Shown here piece by piece: positions 14,664 to 25,700 of a stretch of DNA of 64,000 bases; position 1 is the first letter of the stretch, and every line of letters begins with the position of its first letter. Both the position numbers and the translations under genes were made by a program. Under the pieces are notes generated by a model that did not search any database, was not told where the DNA came from, and saw nothing but the letters and a program-made list of their open reading frames with translations. The stretch comes from Paramacrobiotus metropolitanus (taxonomy: Eukaryota; Tardigrada; Eutardigrada; Parachela; Macrobiotidae): assembly GCF_019649055.1 (NCBI RefSeq), contig NW_026570222.1, positions 1,364,001 through 1,428,000 on the forward strand, in the 5' to 3' direction.

Positions 14664-16006
14664 GGTTTAGCGAAGGTTTAACAAAAAAATAACTAACAGA
14701 TTTTAAATTTAAATTGTCCAATTTAAAGTCTGCCAACAACTAACGACATTTGCTGCTGACACAAGCATGTGAAAGCACAACAATAAGTCAAGTTCAAAGG
14801 TCACTAGTGTCCATTAGAACATATTAAAGGACCAGCAAACAGCGCACGCAGGGGCTAACAAGCTGCATTAGCTAATCAGTTGTGTTAGTTGGTGATAATA
14901 ATCGGCTAGCGAAGGGAAAGAAACGTTACCGTCTCAACCATGCAGTCTCCGTGGCTTCTTAACACTAATAACAAACTACCACTGCCATCGGCCATTTGGC
15001 TGCTGCTTTCGGCTCATGTTTATGCATGAATTCCGCATGTGCAGTACGAACTGTTAAGGGATGGATGCGCTCGTACAGCTGATAGAATCGTATTGTACAA
15101 TATGACAGCATGAAGATCCGGCAAAACCGCAACTCCATTCGGTTCGCTAGCGAAACTTGAAGGCCTGGACGAAGAAGAGCAAATTCTCCACATGCGCAGC
15201 CAATCTGATCCATTCATCAGACACCAGGATGCCTATCAGATTACGATCTCCGTATCCGTTTCTGTACGCGACAGTACAAGTAAGTATGTTATAGGAGTTC
15301 TGCAGTATAATACAGTAGCGGATCATCGTATTCTGACGCCGGTACTTCTTGCCGGAGTAATGACACGGAATGTCGAAAACAGTTGCAGACTTTCATGTTG
15401 CAGTCACCAGCGATTCGTATCGCTTTCTTCTGGTAGCCCGGCATACGTTCAAATAACCCTAGCGCATAAAGTTGGTAGTAACATAGTAGTAAGTAACATT
15501 TCTTAAATTTACCATTTGAGTCGGTGCAAAACTAGAATGATGCATATGAAGTACGTGCGCGGATTCACCAGAATAGCCTGGGGCCACGCAATGAGAACGG
15601 CACTGTTATCGAGTATTAAATGTTAAATCAGAGAGAAAGATATCTTTCTCTCTGGTTAAATCATATAGCACTGACTTACAATTGTTAGAAAAAGTGAATT
15701 ACCATCAGTACGGGTAGTGGATGTCATTCAATGTATCTATACGGACCGAGAGCTAACAATAACGGCTTCTAATTTGATAACAATCATGTTTTTAATTCGA
15801 TTTTCTACTTTCCATAAATGTAAAATCAATATGCAGCTGCAATAAACTGAATACTTTTAACTGCCGAAGTCATTTGTCCAAGTTCCAAGATTAATGAAAT
15901 ATCAAGTTGTGCTTGTGCTGTAACAAAGGCCGGCTAGCTGGAACAAAAGGCCAAAACAAGCACCCGAAAGGATGCTATCAACTGATAAGGTCAACTTTAT
16001 TGGTAG
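14664..16006. other. Spacer between the QKI/HOW start and the MED30 stop
   Basis: This 1.34-kb stretch should contain the QKI/HOW promoter and 5' UTR and the MED30 3' UTR. A frame at 15192-15506 (+) and overlapping minus frames at 14965-15217 have no family signal. The palindrome at 15630-15653 is the only distinct structure I see. Confidence 0.5.
15630..15653. repeat. Perfect 24-bp palindrome (AGAGAGAAAGAT and its complement)
   Basis: Twelve bases are followed at once by their exact reverse complement, with no loop. Imperfect symmetry continues outward into TTAAATC and GGTTAAATC. It lies between two minus-strand genes, nearer the MED30 3' end. No function is evident. Confidence 0.75.
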
Positions 16007-17509
16007 TTAAGGGTACAAAATACAGTTAACTTCTTGAAGAAACATCCTTTCAGCGTCGATGATTCGTTTTATATATGCATCCTGCTTAAGCAGTTCATCC
16101 CGCAATTCTTCGTATTCTTTCCATAAATCACTGTCAACTTTGCTTTTGAACATGTCTTCAATGTTTTGCGGGGTGTCTTCCTCCTCATTTCCACGGATGC
16201 ATACCAGCTCCTGAAAGCAGCAGATCTGAATCTGATTGCCGAATTGAAAGCAGACCTGGGATTTATTCGCAGCCTGTAAGGATGACTGGCACTGCCACTG
16301 GTCAGAACATGTTACAGTATAACGGCATTCTGTACCCTACAGTTCTCACGCGAACATGGCTCACTTCATATAGAAATACTTGCAATAGTAAGTATATGAA
16401 CTATTATGATTACAGTATTGTAAAACTGCTTTATTGTAAAACTTAGTAAATTATTTATGCACGCTTTTACAATGAGTTCTTGTAATGCTATCGAAGTAAT
16501 AAAAAAGGAAAAATGCATACGCGAAGACAATACGGCACTGTAGTACTTCATGAATCATGAGTCATAAAATTCGATCATTAAAAAAAGAACAAAAAAATCT
16601 AAAGCATATAAATTCTGTTCTACTTATTACCCACTAGTCATACTATGTAGGTAGCACAAAATGTAGAAATTAAGAATGTACTAAAAGCATGTCCGCAAAC
16701 AAATTTTACCCAGAATACAGAAAATCAAAAATACTTTTCGCAAACAAAACCAAATTTAGCACATACTTGTACTCTAACTGACAGTACATACCGTACCTTT
16801 TCGGAGTTTTCTATAGAGGAGTACGGAGTACCTCTACAGAAAACTGAAAATATCTATAATTACAAATTATTCATAATTTAAATTTTCAATGCAGTAGACT
16901 GACAATGAGTAGATTTCGATTTTGGGTACATTTTCCATACAGAGCAATTCGTACGCAACTTACTGTACATACGCTGTAGTCTGTAGAATATAAAATAATA
17001 AACCTGAAGTGCAATTACTTACTAAGAAATTTGGGAAGTACTTAATCCCACAAGTTTAACTGTTAATAGTGTTAATTATTTAATAGAGTTTAACAGTTTG
17101 AACTTTAAACGCTAAAACTAACAATAAAACTGCAGTTTGTACAGATACATCTAACAATCCGTTTTACTTAATCGCAAAGTCGTTTTTTTAACAACTTAAA
17201 GATTGACTACGATACTTCGATTGGTACGTTCTCCGGAATAAGTGTATTTAAAACTTCTTCCAAGATCCGCAAGCGGCGGAATGATTCCGAAATTCCTTTA
17301 AGCCATTCGGGAACTGGATTCATCCGAGCCGTAAGGGTAGCCAGCTGCGCTTTATCTACTGGGAATGCAGTTATCCTTCCAGTCCCAAATATTTCCGAAA
17401 TGCCTTTCATGATTGATGATAACCATTCTTCACCGCTGGTAATCACTTCGAGAACATTCACTTGTGCAACATCCACGTTGGGATTATTTGTACTGGTGCT
17501 GGCTTCCAT
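16007..17509 (-). CDS. MED30: Mediator complex subunit 30
   Basis: Two exons (17216-17509 and 16007-16210) joined at a GTATCG donor and TTTCAG acceptor give 165 residues (human about 178). The join creates NVPIEELVCIRGNEEED, which lines up with PIPVEQLIPYVEEDG of human MED30. Two helices before it match the family (EEWLSSIMKGISEIFG and WLKGISESFRRLRILEEVLN). So does the C-terminal coiled coil ending RMFLQEVNCIL. MED30 is a metazoan head-module subunit that links activators to RNA polymerase II in the nucleus. The start at 17509 is the first ATG in the frame. A 1.0-kb AT-rich intron separates the exons, and the ATG lies 628 bp from the divergent ANAPC7 start. Confidence 0.78.
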
Positions 17510-18137
17510 CGTTAGAGTACGTCTTCCTACACACGAGCTCAGTTGGCAACCCTCTGTACGCAAATACTTGCAATATGTCCGGTAGAAAGAAGTGAGAATA
17601 TATTACGGCAAATTAATCAAGTTTTCGTACGCCGTTTTAAATTTTGGAAGATATATTTAAATTTATGATTTACAAAAAAAAATATTGTTGCATTCCTGCA
17701 TTTTCCTTTCTCTTTTGACTTTTGAGTCTGTGACAACACTCATGGTCGGACCCGGCTGTCTTATGTTCCACAATCCGCATGAGGCAGTTACGTTATGCTT
17801 TATATCAATAATTCGGAGTTGTGCTCACCATCAGTTGTCGGTCGGTTTGTTTTCCACGCTTTTTTTCGCGAGCTGACAATAATTTTGATGTTTCCCGCTT
17901 TCGTAAAGACCTGAGCATCCATATTAATGGTTAATAAAAACTTAAAATTCTCAATAGCTCGTTCACCCGAATCTTTTTGTTTGCAGGGAATCTATGATTT
18001 ATTGGAATTTTTAATCTGAGAGGTGCCGTAAGTAATACAACGCTTGCAAAAAATCAAATTGTTGATTGTTGAATGCTGATCCTTCTACTGACTTTCACAG
18101 GAAGCAAACTCAGCGAAGTTACCAAAACTTCACCGTG
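17510..18137. promoter_or_regulatory. Head-to-head spacer between MED30 and ANAPC7
   Basis: The 628 bp between the divergent start codons probably contains both promoters and 5' UTRs. A plausible acceptor, TTTGCAG, at about 17987 suggests that the ANAPC7 5' UTR may be spliced. There is no convincing coding frame. Confidence 0.45.
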
Positions 18138-20121
18138 ATGACTACGACAGCAAATAATTGCGGGACAGTAACGCTGTACCAACAGTTTAAAACACTTCAT
18201 GAAGAAGAGCTATTTGATTCGCTGGTTGATCTCGGAGATTTCCTTCTAACGTCTGACTGCCGTCCTCGAAATCCCCAAGCACAACGCGATTTATTTCGTG
18301 GTCCCCGTGAAGAATTTCGCAGTATCGTCTTGTATGCTCATGCGTTACTTCAGGTACAACAACGAACAACTAAATACTGTTAATACTCGTACAGCTAACA
18401 AATTTATCACAAGTGTATTAACATATCCGTTAGACATTTGTGGACTCCCAGGATTTCATGTTTTCTCTAATTTTAATTATTCTTTGCAGTTTTTTGCTAG
18501 TATGTAGTATGTAAGCACGAGTAGAATACTACTTATTTAATTGACCTGACCGCGTTATTGGACCTGGACTTTGTTACAGGAGCATCGATACCGTCAGGCT
18601 ATCGATGTTTACGGGCGCGCTTGTGCCATGTTGTATCACACGCACCCGCCTCCGGGCTCGGCTGGAAAACTTGGCGGCCGATCACTCAGCGGGCCAAGAG
18701 TGGAAACCCCCGCTGGCACTACGGGGTTTGAGCGGATTTTTACTGAGGACGATATCAAGTATCGCTTGGCTCAAGCGTACGTCTTTGTGGATGATCCTGA
18801 TGAGGCGCTTTCTGTGCTGGACACGATCCCTCCCGCCAACCGTTCGGCCAAAGTCAATGTTATGATGGTCAAGTTAAATCCCGCCCGGCAGGCTTACGCT
18901 CTGGACAAAATGAAGCAAGTCGTGCGGCAGGCTCCCATGGCTTTGCGCGTGCTGAAGATGTGGTTTGCCTGTAGTGGGAAGATGGTAGAACTTAATGCTA
19001 ACTTGGGAAAGAACGTTGCAGAAGAGAAAGTCGCACAGCTTCTGAACAAATTGGTGCACTGTCATGCATACATTGCCACGGGGAATTATTACTATGCCTA
19101 TCAGGCAGCGTGCGCTCTTTTGGAAGAGCCCATTCTGTCCCATAATCCAATTCTGATGACTATCCAGGCAAAATGCCAGAATTCGTTAGGCAATCAGGAG
19201 CAAGCGGGAAAAATTCTCAGCAGTATTGACCACACACATGCGAACTTTTTTCAGGATATGGACGAATATGCAGCCGTGTTGTATGATCAGAACGATGTCT
19301 CTGGTTTGCAGAAGCTATCAGAGCGATTGGTTAAGTGTGCCAATCTGTCTCCTGAAGCATGGACGTGCAAAGGGTACACGGCTTTAGCACGGAAAGATTT
19401 CGCCTCAGCGGTGCGGTATGCAGAGCATGCGACGAATCTCGACGACACGCACTATCGGGCTCACGTTCTGCGGGGCCTGGTGTACTATAAGAAGGAGGAC
19501 TTCTTTGCGGCTCAGCGATCCTTTCAACGGGCTTTTGATCTGTCGCCTACCTGTCTGGATGCTCATAAGTATCGCATAGAAATTTACCAGAAAAAGTACG
19601 GTGAAAAGGAATCGATAACTGCTGCCGCCGATATGTACCGACTCTGCAAGAAAAATCCGCGATGTGTGCAGATTTATGCAGAATGCTACATAAATTTTGG
19701 ATATCGCCTGCGCGAAGTCGCTACAACATTAGAGAAGCATTTAAAATCTTACCCCCGTGATCGGAAGTCGGCACTGTTATTGGCCAGTGCATACGAAAAA
19801 TTAAAAGTACCAGATCGTTCAGTGGAAGTGTTGAAAAAACAGATGATGTATGGCAGCAGTAAAGAGATCCATCAGTTTTTGGCCCGCTTATATAACAGCC
19901 TGAATAATGACGAGAAGGAGCAGGAGCATACGAATTTGGCGGATACGTTCCCGGTGGCCGGGCTGGATCCGCGGGCGGACAGTCCGATGCCGGGGCCGTC
20001 CAATGGCTTCCGTAGCAGCTCGCCAGGATCACCGCGACTGCCTTCGCCTAATGAGGATGATGGTCCAAACGAAGATTCCGAAGCGGAAGAGGAAGACGAC
20101 GAAGAATCTTTTATGGAATAG
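18138..20121 (+). CDS. ANAPC7: Anaphase-promoting complex subunit 7 (TPR scaffold)
   Basis: Two exons (18138-18353 and 18580-20121) join at CAG|GTACAA and TTACAG to give 585 residues, close to human APC7 (565-599). The ATG at 18138 precedes an N-terminal helix set (LYQQFKTLHEEELFDSLVDL). A run of TPR repeats follows; clear copies include EAWTCKGYTALARKDFASAV and HYRAHVLRGLVYYKKEDFFA. The last 60 residues are a Ser/Pro and Glu/Asp-rich tail, as in vertebrate APC7. It is an accessory subunit of the APC/C TPR lobe, which helps recruit coactivators when the ligase targets cyclins and securin in mitosis. An AATAAA at 20142 lies about 20 bases past the stop. Confidence 0.93.
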
Positions 20122-20141
20122 TTAAGGAAGTTCATTTTGCG

Positions 20142-20147
20142 AATAAA
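20142..20147 (+). terminator. Polyadenylation signal of ANAPC7
   Basis: AATAAA in the context GCGAATAAATGG begins 21 bases after the ANAPC7 TAG. It implies a very short 3' UTR. Confidence 0.55.
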
Positions 20148-20972
20148 TGGAATTTGTTGGGTTGCGAGCGTTTTTTATTTGATTATTCGTTCACAGTCAC
20201 CTTTATTTAAACAAAAGTTTACACTACGGATATTGTACCGTAAATGACTAAAAGTTAAGAAATAGTGGGAAAAATTTTTTCGGATGTGGATTTGCAGTCT
20301 TAGAGAAAAACAAGAAGCCAGTTAATGATAAAAAGAAAAAAAAAACAGTTAAAACAAAAAAGGAACAAAAATCTAAAGAAAAACAAGAAAAGCCGGCTAT
20401 TTGTACTGGTAATAATTGGTAATAAAGGGGGAAAAATTTAGAAATAATTGGAACTGAATAAAAACAAGCGGATAATTGGAACGAATCTGTACAACATTGG
20501 ATAGCACAACAGTACTTACTTGTTAATTACTTCAGTAATACATAATATGAGTAAGTACGTAGAGAAATTACTGGAGAACTCGCAGACATAATCGTTTTGT
20601 CTCTTTGTGTTACTTCCGGGTGGAACGTTTCCGGTTGAGCGGACCGCCTTTTGTGGCAGTTACATGGAGCCAGGGCACGTACTGAGGTCCCCCTGGCCTA
20701 GGGCGACGCGCATTTATTCTCCCTTTAGCCATAAGTGCCGTTGCCACGTTTCCCATTCTACTGTCGCATGAATCATTCACATTTTGTAAATGTGGCCAAA
20801 AACAGAAATTCGGAAATTTTTTTACAGTTCCATTTTACCGTCATATTTTCAGTTTCATAGATTAAACCCGGGATCCGAGTGATTTACACAATCTTTACCC
20901 GAATACTATTTCAACTTTGAGTTAACAGAGCAGCGGTATTCATAGTTAGAGCGCCTTTGTGCCTGATCAGAA
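20148..20972. other. Spacer between ANAPC7 and TMEM35
   Basis: The left half is strongly A-rich on the plus strand (about 20280-20480). A sharply GC-richer island at about 20600-20780 contains the small minus-strand frame listed separately. The right 200 bp should include the TMEM35 promoter. Confidence 0.5.
20610..20756 (-). CDS. Candidate 48-aa basic microprotein in a GC-rich island
   Basis: An ATG-to-stop frame of 48 codons reads MGNVATALMAKGRINARR at its start and GGPLNRKRSTRK at its end. It is Arg/Lys/Gly/Pro rich. It sits in a GC island inside an AT-rich spacer and is divergent from TMEM35 (starts 217 bp apart). A second in-frame ATG lies 24 bases downstream. The same island has a GC-rich stem (GCCAGGG with CCCTGGC), so it could instead encode a structured RNA or be a promoter island. 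I do not recognise any family. Confidence 0.28.
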   Translation of the reverse strand: MGNVATALMAKGRINARRPRPGGPQYVPWLHVTATKGGPLNRKRSTRK

Positions 20973-22197
20973 ATGGCTCAGATGGTTTTGACGGCGCTGT
21001 CAATTTCTCTTGGTATCTTCTTCTGTTTCGTGGGAACCCTGAAACTGACGCAAGTTGTCAGCTATGAGATGCATAAAGATCTGGTGAGTTCTTTCTTTCA
21101 TATCAGTTGAATATGGTTTGAAATCTGTTCTGGTAAGCGGCGGTGTTTATCTCTCTTACTATCCACCTGATGTAGAAAAAGAACTTCGCTGCTCAGGCCA
21201 AAGTGTTCCCGGTCCTGTCTCAGCTTGGCGTGAAAGTGTCACCCAAAGTATATCGAGAAGCTGTTGGCTGGACCGAAGTTGTTTGTGGACTTGCATTACT
21301 GCTAATGCCAGGTGAGGGACCAGATTATTGAAAGTCATTCTCAGCTGATACTTGCGCGCTTTAAAAATAAATAATTATATGATAGAAGCGAATCTTAAAT
21401 TGTCATTGAAATAAACTCAATTGTTATTAAATATTTATTTATGATAATACCACTTTTGCTCCGTATTCTGATGGTTTCTAGTGTATGGGTCGTTTGCTTC
21501 TAACCACAATAGGAGTTACAATCACAAGCTAAGAAATTAAAAGACAGGTTGAAGAAAATTTGATAGGCGCAAAATGGCTGCAGTTCTTTGCCAGATTCTG
21601 TATTATCGTGATTTTTCGGTTGTTTAAGTTAAACTTTGAGGTATTACTGTCTCAGTAAAGAGTAAAGGCTTGATTTGGATTTTGGATATACAGTAAACGG
21701 TATGGAAGAATGCATTGTAATTGCTCGGGAAGGACAGGAATGTGATTGCTTTATATGATGGTTTGCCTTGTTAGCTTACGCAGCATAAGCTAACAAGTTA
21801 TACTTGAATAACTAGAAGTTAGGTATAGGTATATGCTAACTAGAATAGCTAATATTAAAGCTGTTGTTCCGTAAGCTGAGGACAGAACTGTAATGATAGA
21901 ACTATTTCTCTTAGTGGTTATATACAAATGCACTGGTAAACGTTTCTTGACAGTTGGTAAAAGTCCCGTGTGTTTAATGCAGGAGCTATGAAGCAGATTG
22001 CCAATGTCATCCTTTTCCTGGTGGTGTCATTGGCAATTTATTCCCATTGGAAAATAAATGACCGGCTAGATCGAATCGCACCGGCAATCGTCTTCGCGCT
22101 GATGCTGGTTTGCCGTTTCGTTATCAATGCTCAACTGGCAAGGCGGAAGAACAGTGCAGCTTCCGGGGAAAACCACGTGGAGCGCAAAGTAGACTGA
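20973..22197 (+). CDS. TMEM35A: TMEM35A/NACHO-like four-pass ER membrane protein
   Basis: Three exons (20973-21083, 21176-21311, 21983-22197) give 153 residues, similar to the vertebrate family (about 150-167). Four hydrophobic segments are visible. The first is VLTALSISLGIFFCFVGTLK, resembling the human NACHO segment LGLFFVFMGTIKLT. The second is TEVVCGLALLLMP, the third IANVILFLVVSLAIYSHW and the fourth IVFALMLVCRFVI. The invariant REAVGWTEVVCGLAL region and the basic cytosolic tail are also present. In vertebrates NACHO resides in the ER and assists assembly of nicotinic acetylcholine receptors, so a role in receptor assembly is the best inference. TMEM35B is the nearest alternative, but the residues fit 35A better. 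Intron 2 is 671 bp and AT-rich. Confidence 0.82.
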
Positions 22198-22778
22198 ATC
22201 TGAGGACAGTTCCTCTGATTTCCCTTTATCCATATCGTCATCATCGGACAAATGCCCCTTGTGATGCTTTACCCCATTATGGCACCTCTTTTGTTGATAA
22301 GGAATCTCACGTGAAGTACCTCTGTCGGGGCATGGCAACCGGAATCTACTCCGGCGCACAGTGTCCCCGAAGCGAATGACCTCTGTGGTTGAGACGCGAT
22401 TCTGGTTTTTATTTGTTTTGTTCGCGGTCATTTGTGTTTTTATTTTGTTTGAATCCTTCCGTTGAGTATGTTTTTGCACAGAATCTCCAAGTGTCGTGTA
22501 GAAGAATGAAGCATGCATGTCACGAAGTTTTTCACCGTTGTTTGTGCGCTATTTTGATTGGATGATCCGAAATCTTCCAAGATGTTATGAATTTTCAGTT
22601 TTTTGTGGGACTCTGGCGGTAAAATTTTTTGAGTAATTGTGGCTTCTGTAATACTTCCGTCGCGCATCACCTTCAGTTTTTTATTAAACAATCTCTGAGG
22701 TAAAACATTTAACAAATGTATCGAACGACAATTTACTAAAATATTTTTATAGTTCTTCAATCCAATCCAAATACAGGG
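22198..22778. other. Convergent spacer between TMEM35 and TONSL
   Basis: 581 bp lie between two stop codons on opposite strands, so the stretch is essentially two 3' UTRs. Frames at 22066-22518 and 22440-22760 on the minus strand are unsupported. Confidence 0.5.
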
Positions 22779-25700
22779 CTAAACCATGCAAAAAACAGTT
22801 CCGGTTGGTTTATCCCAGACAACACGATCTCCTCGCAGAGTTCTCCAAAGTTCTTTCATCTTCTCGCAGAACGTAGCATCTTGAAAAGTTATGCTCATTT
22901 CTCTAACCCAAGGGCAATTTTCCACTATTGACTGGAACAAAGGCCAGCATTCGTCGCAGCTCAACAACCCGGACAGGTTAATTGCAGACCATGAAACTTC
23001 TTTTCGCAAAATTAGTCGCAAGATCAACCTTACGTCTTCGCCACCCAGTTCACGATTACCTTCAAAACTAACTTTGTTAAGATCCAAACAATTCTTGAAC
23101 AAGGGCGACAAGGCATGCAGCCATTTCCTATCCAGTTTGCAATAGGTTAGAGACAACTCACGGATGCTGCGTGAAATATTGTCGATTTCACGGTATAAAC
23201 AAGCCGGTGGCGCACAGGCATCCCGAATTGTTCCGCTCAGATTCACAGACCATACATTATTCGAGCAACACATTAGAGTCTTCAAAAACCCATGAGCTCC
23301 GATGTGGTTCATGGCAAACGACAGCGTCCGTAATTTTTCACATTTTTCCAGTTTACCACGAATTTCGGAAGAAATGTCGTCCAGGAAACCAGTACTAAAT
23401 CCACAGTCATCCAACTTTACTTCCTCCAGATTAGGAATAGACGTTAAAATATCAGCAACTATTTTCATCGCGGCATTCGAAAAATTATTATGACTTAGAT
23501 CTAACTTGGTGACCATTTGTAAAGGTTTTACGGAACCGAGTGTCGTTGGGTTGAGGCTTCCTCTAATGATTTCCAAACTCGTTTCCGTCATATTGGCGCA
23601 CGATAAGTTTAAACTGGTCAAATGCGGCATTGTTACTAACGTTTCGTTCAACACTGGAAATGAGAAATCGTTAAGCAAACACCCTTCGCACGAAAAATGT
23701 CGGATATTGGACTGGAATTGCAGTGACCGAAAAATCGGTGCCATGGAGCTCGGCTCGACTAAAAGGTCATCCAACACCAGCTGCCCCGTGTCTACGGCAA
23801 TGTTAAGAGCTTGCAAAATATTTTGATAGAGCGGGGTTTTTGTAACTTGACAGGCCTTGGTGTAGCGCTCGCCGATGGGAGGCATATCCCATGATGTTGG
23901 TAATCCGCAAACTTCCTCGAGCTCACCGACAACATCGCTGACTTGGTCAGCCAACGACAGTACCGCTCCATCGCTGGTCATTAACTGCAAGCGTGGTTGC
24001 AAACCTTTAGCTTCTGCGTATCGAGTGGCAGCCTCTTCAGCAAGCCATGAAATGGTTTTACCGGAACCAGATGTCAGTGGGACTAACACCACCATGTCCT
24101 GGATGCGTATTCGCAATCTTCGTACTGCTGCAGTAAACAATATAACACACTGTGTAAAACAAAATACCGTTCTGCTTGAAAATAAATGACTCCATTTCTC
24201 ACCAGGTTCACGAACCGCAGACATGAATTGTGGCTGCGCATTCGAAACTCCTTTCTTTTGCCGGTACGGAGGGCGCCGTCTGCATCGGCAAAGTTGCCAG
24301 TTCCTCATCGTCATTGTCTTCTTCGTCTGGGAGCTCCAAAATTTCCACATCAGGATTACGTACCGTTCGTCTGGACGACGAAATTTTAGATGAAGCCGAT
24401 CTAGCCACTCTTTCAAAAGCACTGTCCTGGGATACAGTGGAGGCTTGTGATCCAGGCTTCAGTTTCGGTTCAGCTCGCATATCAAGATCTTCTGCCGGCC
24501 TCTTACTCGAAACGATCGGAGACTGCCGCGAACCAGAAGTAAACAGCAACGCTGCGGCATTTTTATTGACCGGCTGTTTATCGGCTGTAATCACGTCTTC
24601 AACCAGCCAATCATCACCAATAAAATCTTCCGCTCGGATTAACGCATCGTCATTGGATATTTTCTGGAAGTTTGGCGAAGGACTGCGTTTCCGTTTTCGT
24701 TGACGCGAACTTCCAATACCCACAATAGCTTCACGATATATTTCTGTCGGATTGGAGTCCAAATGTGGTGACGCAGATCGCTGACGGCGAAAATGTGAAT
24801 TCAATTTCTCGCCACTTTTATGTGATCTATGTAATTTGGAATCAGTCTGATTGGGTTCCGATTTCCCTGGGAGAAATTATATACTGTTATAATTATAGAG
24901 GAGATTTATGATAATGTATATCTTAAATTACCCGCTGTTTTGTTGCGCAGTTCATTCGGCTTGGCTCCTGACTGCAGCATGGCCCCTTGCAAATCGGCGA
25001 TTAAATTTTCAAAAATGCTCTTGGTCTCCACATCATCTTCATCCAGGTTACCGTTCTTCCAAGCGTAGAGTGCATCGATAACAGTATTGCCAAATCTATC
25101 CTTTTTCAGTAAATTGGCACCGCGATCGAACAACAACCGGACCATGTCCAGATTTCCGCAGTTTGCCGCGTCCACAATCGGCGTCATGCCATCGCACTGA
25201 CTGCCTCCACCTTGATCATCCAACAGAGCATTGTTTTCAATGAGCAGCTTAGCAATTTCCAAATGATTATGGTTGGCAGCTTCGTGAATGGGGAGCCAAC
25301 CACAATAATCCCGCTCATTCACCGGATGACCCTGGTTTATGAGATGACGAACTCTTTTCAAGCTGCCGTTGATTACAGCCACGTGCAGCGGGGTCTCTCC
25401 CTTCTCGTTCCGCCGGACTTTGTACTGACCCCGTTTCCTTGGAAGCAGGCCTTCCTCGTTTTCCCCTTGTTCATCGTCGGATTCAGTAACACTGCTCAAA
25501 TCGTCGAAGTCAGGTGTTGCAGATCTAGGATGAAAGCAAAATGTGCCTGTAAAACCTGCCGCATATAAACTCTGTTGCCTTATAGCAGCTGCCTTTCGAA
25601 CATCATCAAGCAAAATCCCTTGCCTTAAAATAAATCAACAAAACCAACTACAATTAGGCAGTCAGTCTAACTATGACATTAAAGGTGTTCACCTCGATGA

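Noticed and set aside
24230-24703. Plus-strand frame of 157 codons
   Set aside because: It is antisense to the TONSL linker exon. Its Ser-rich composition is the complement of the acidic and basic codons on the coding strand.
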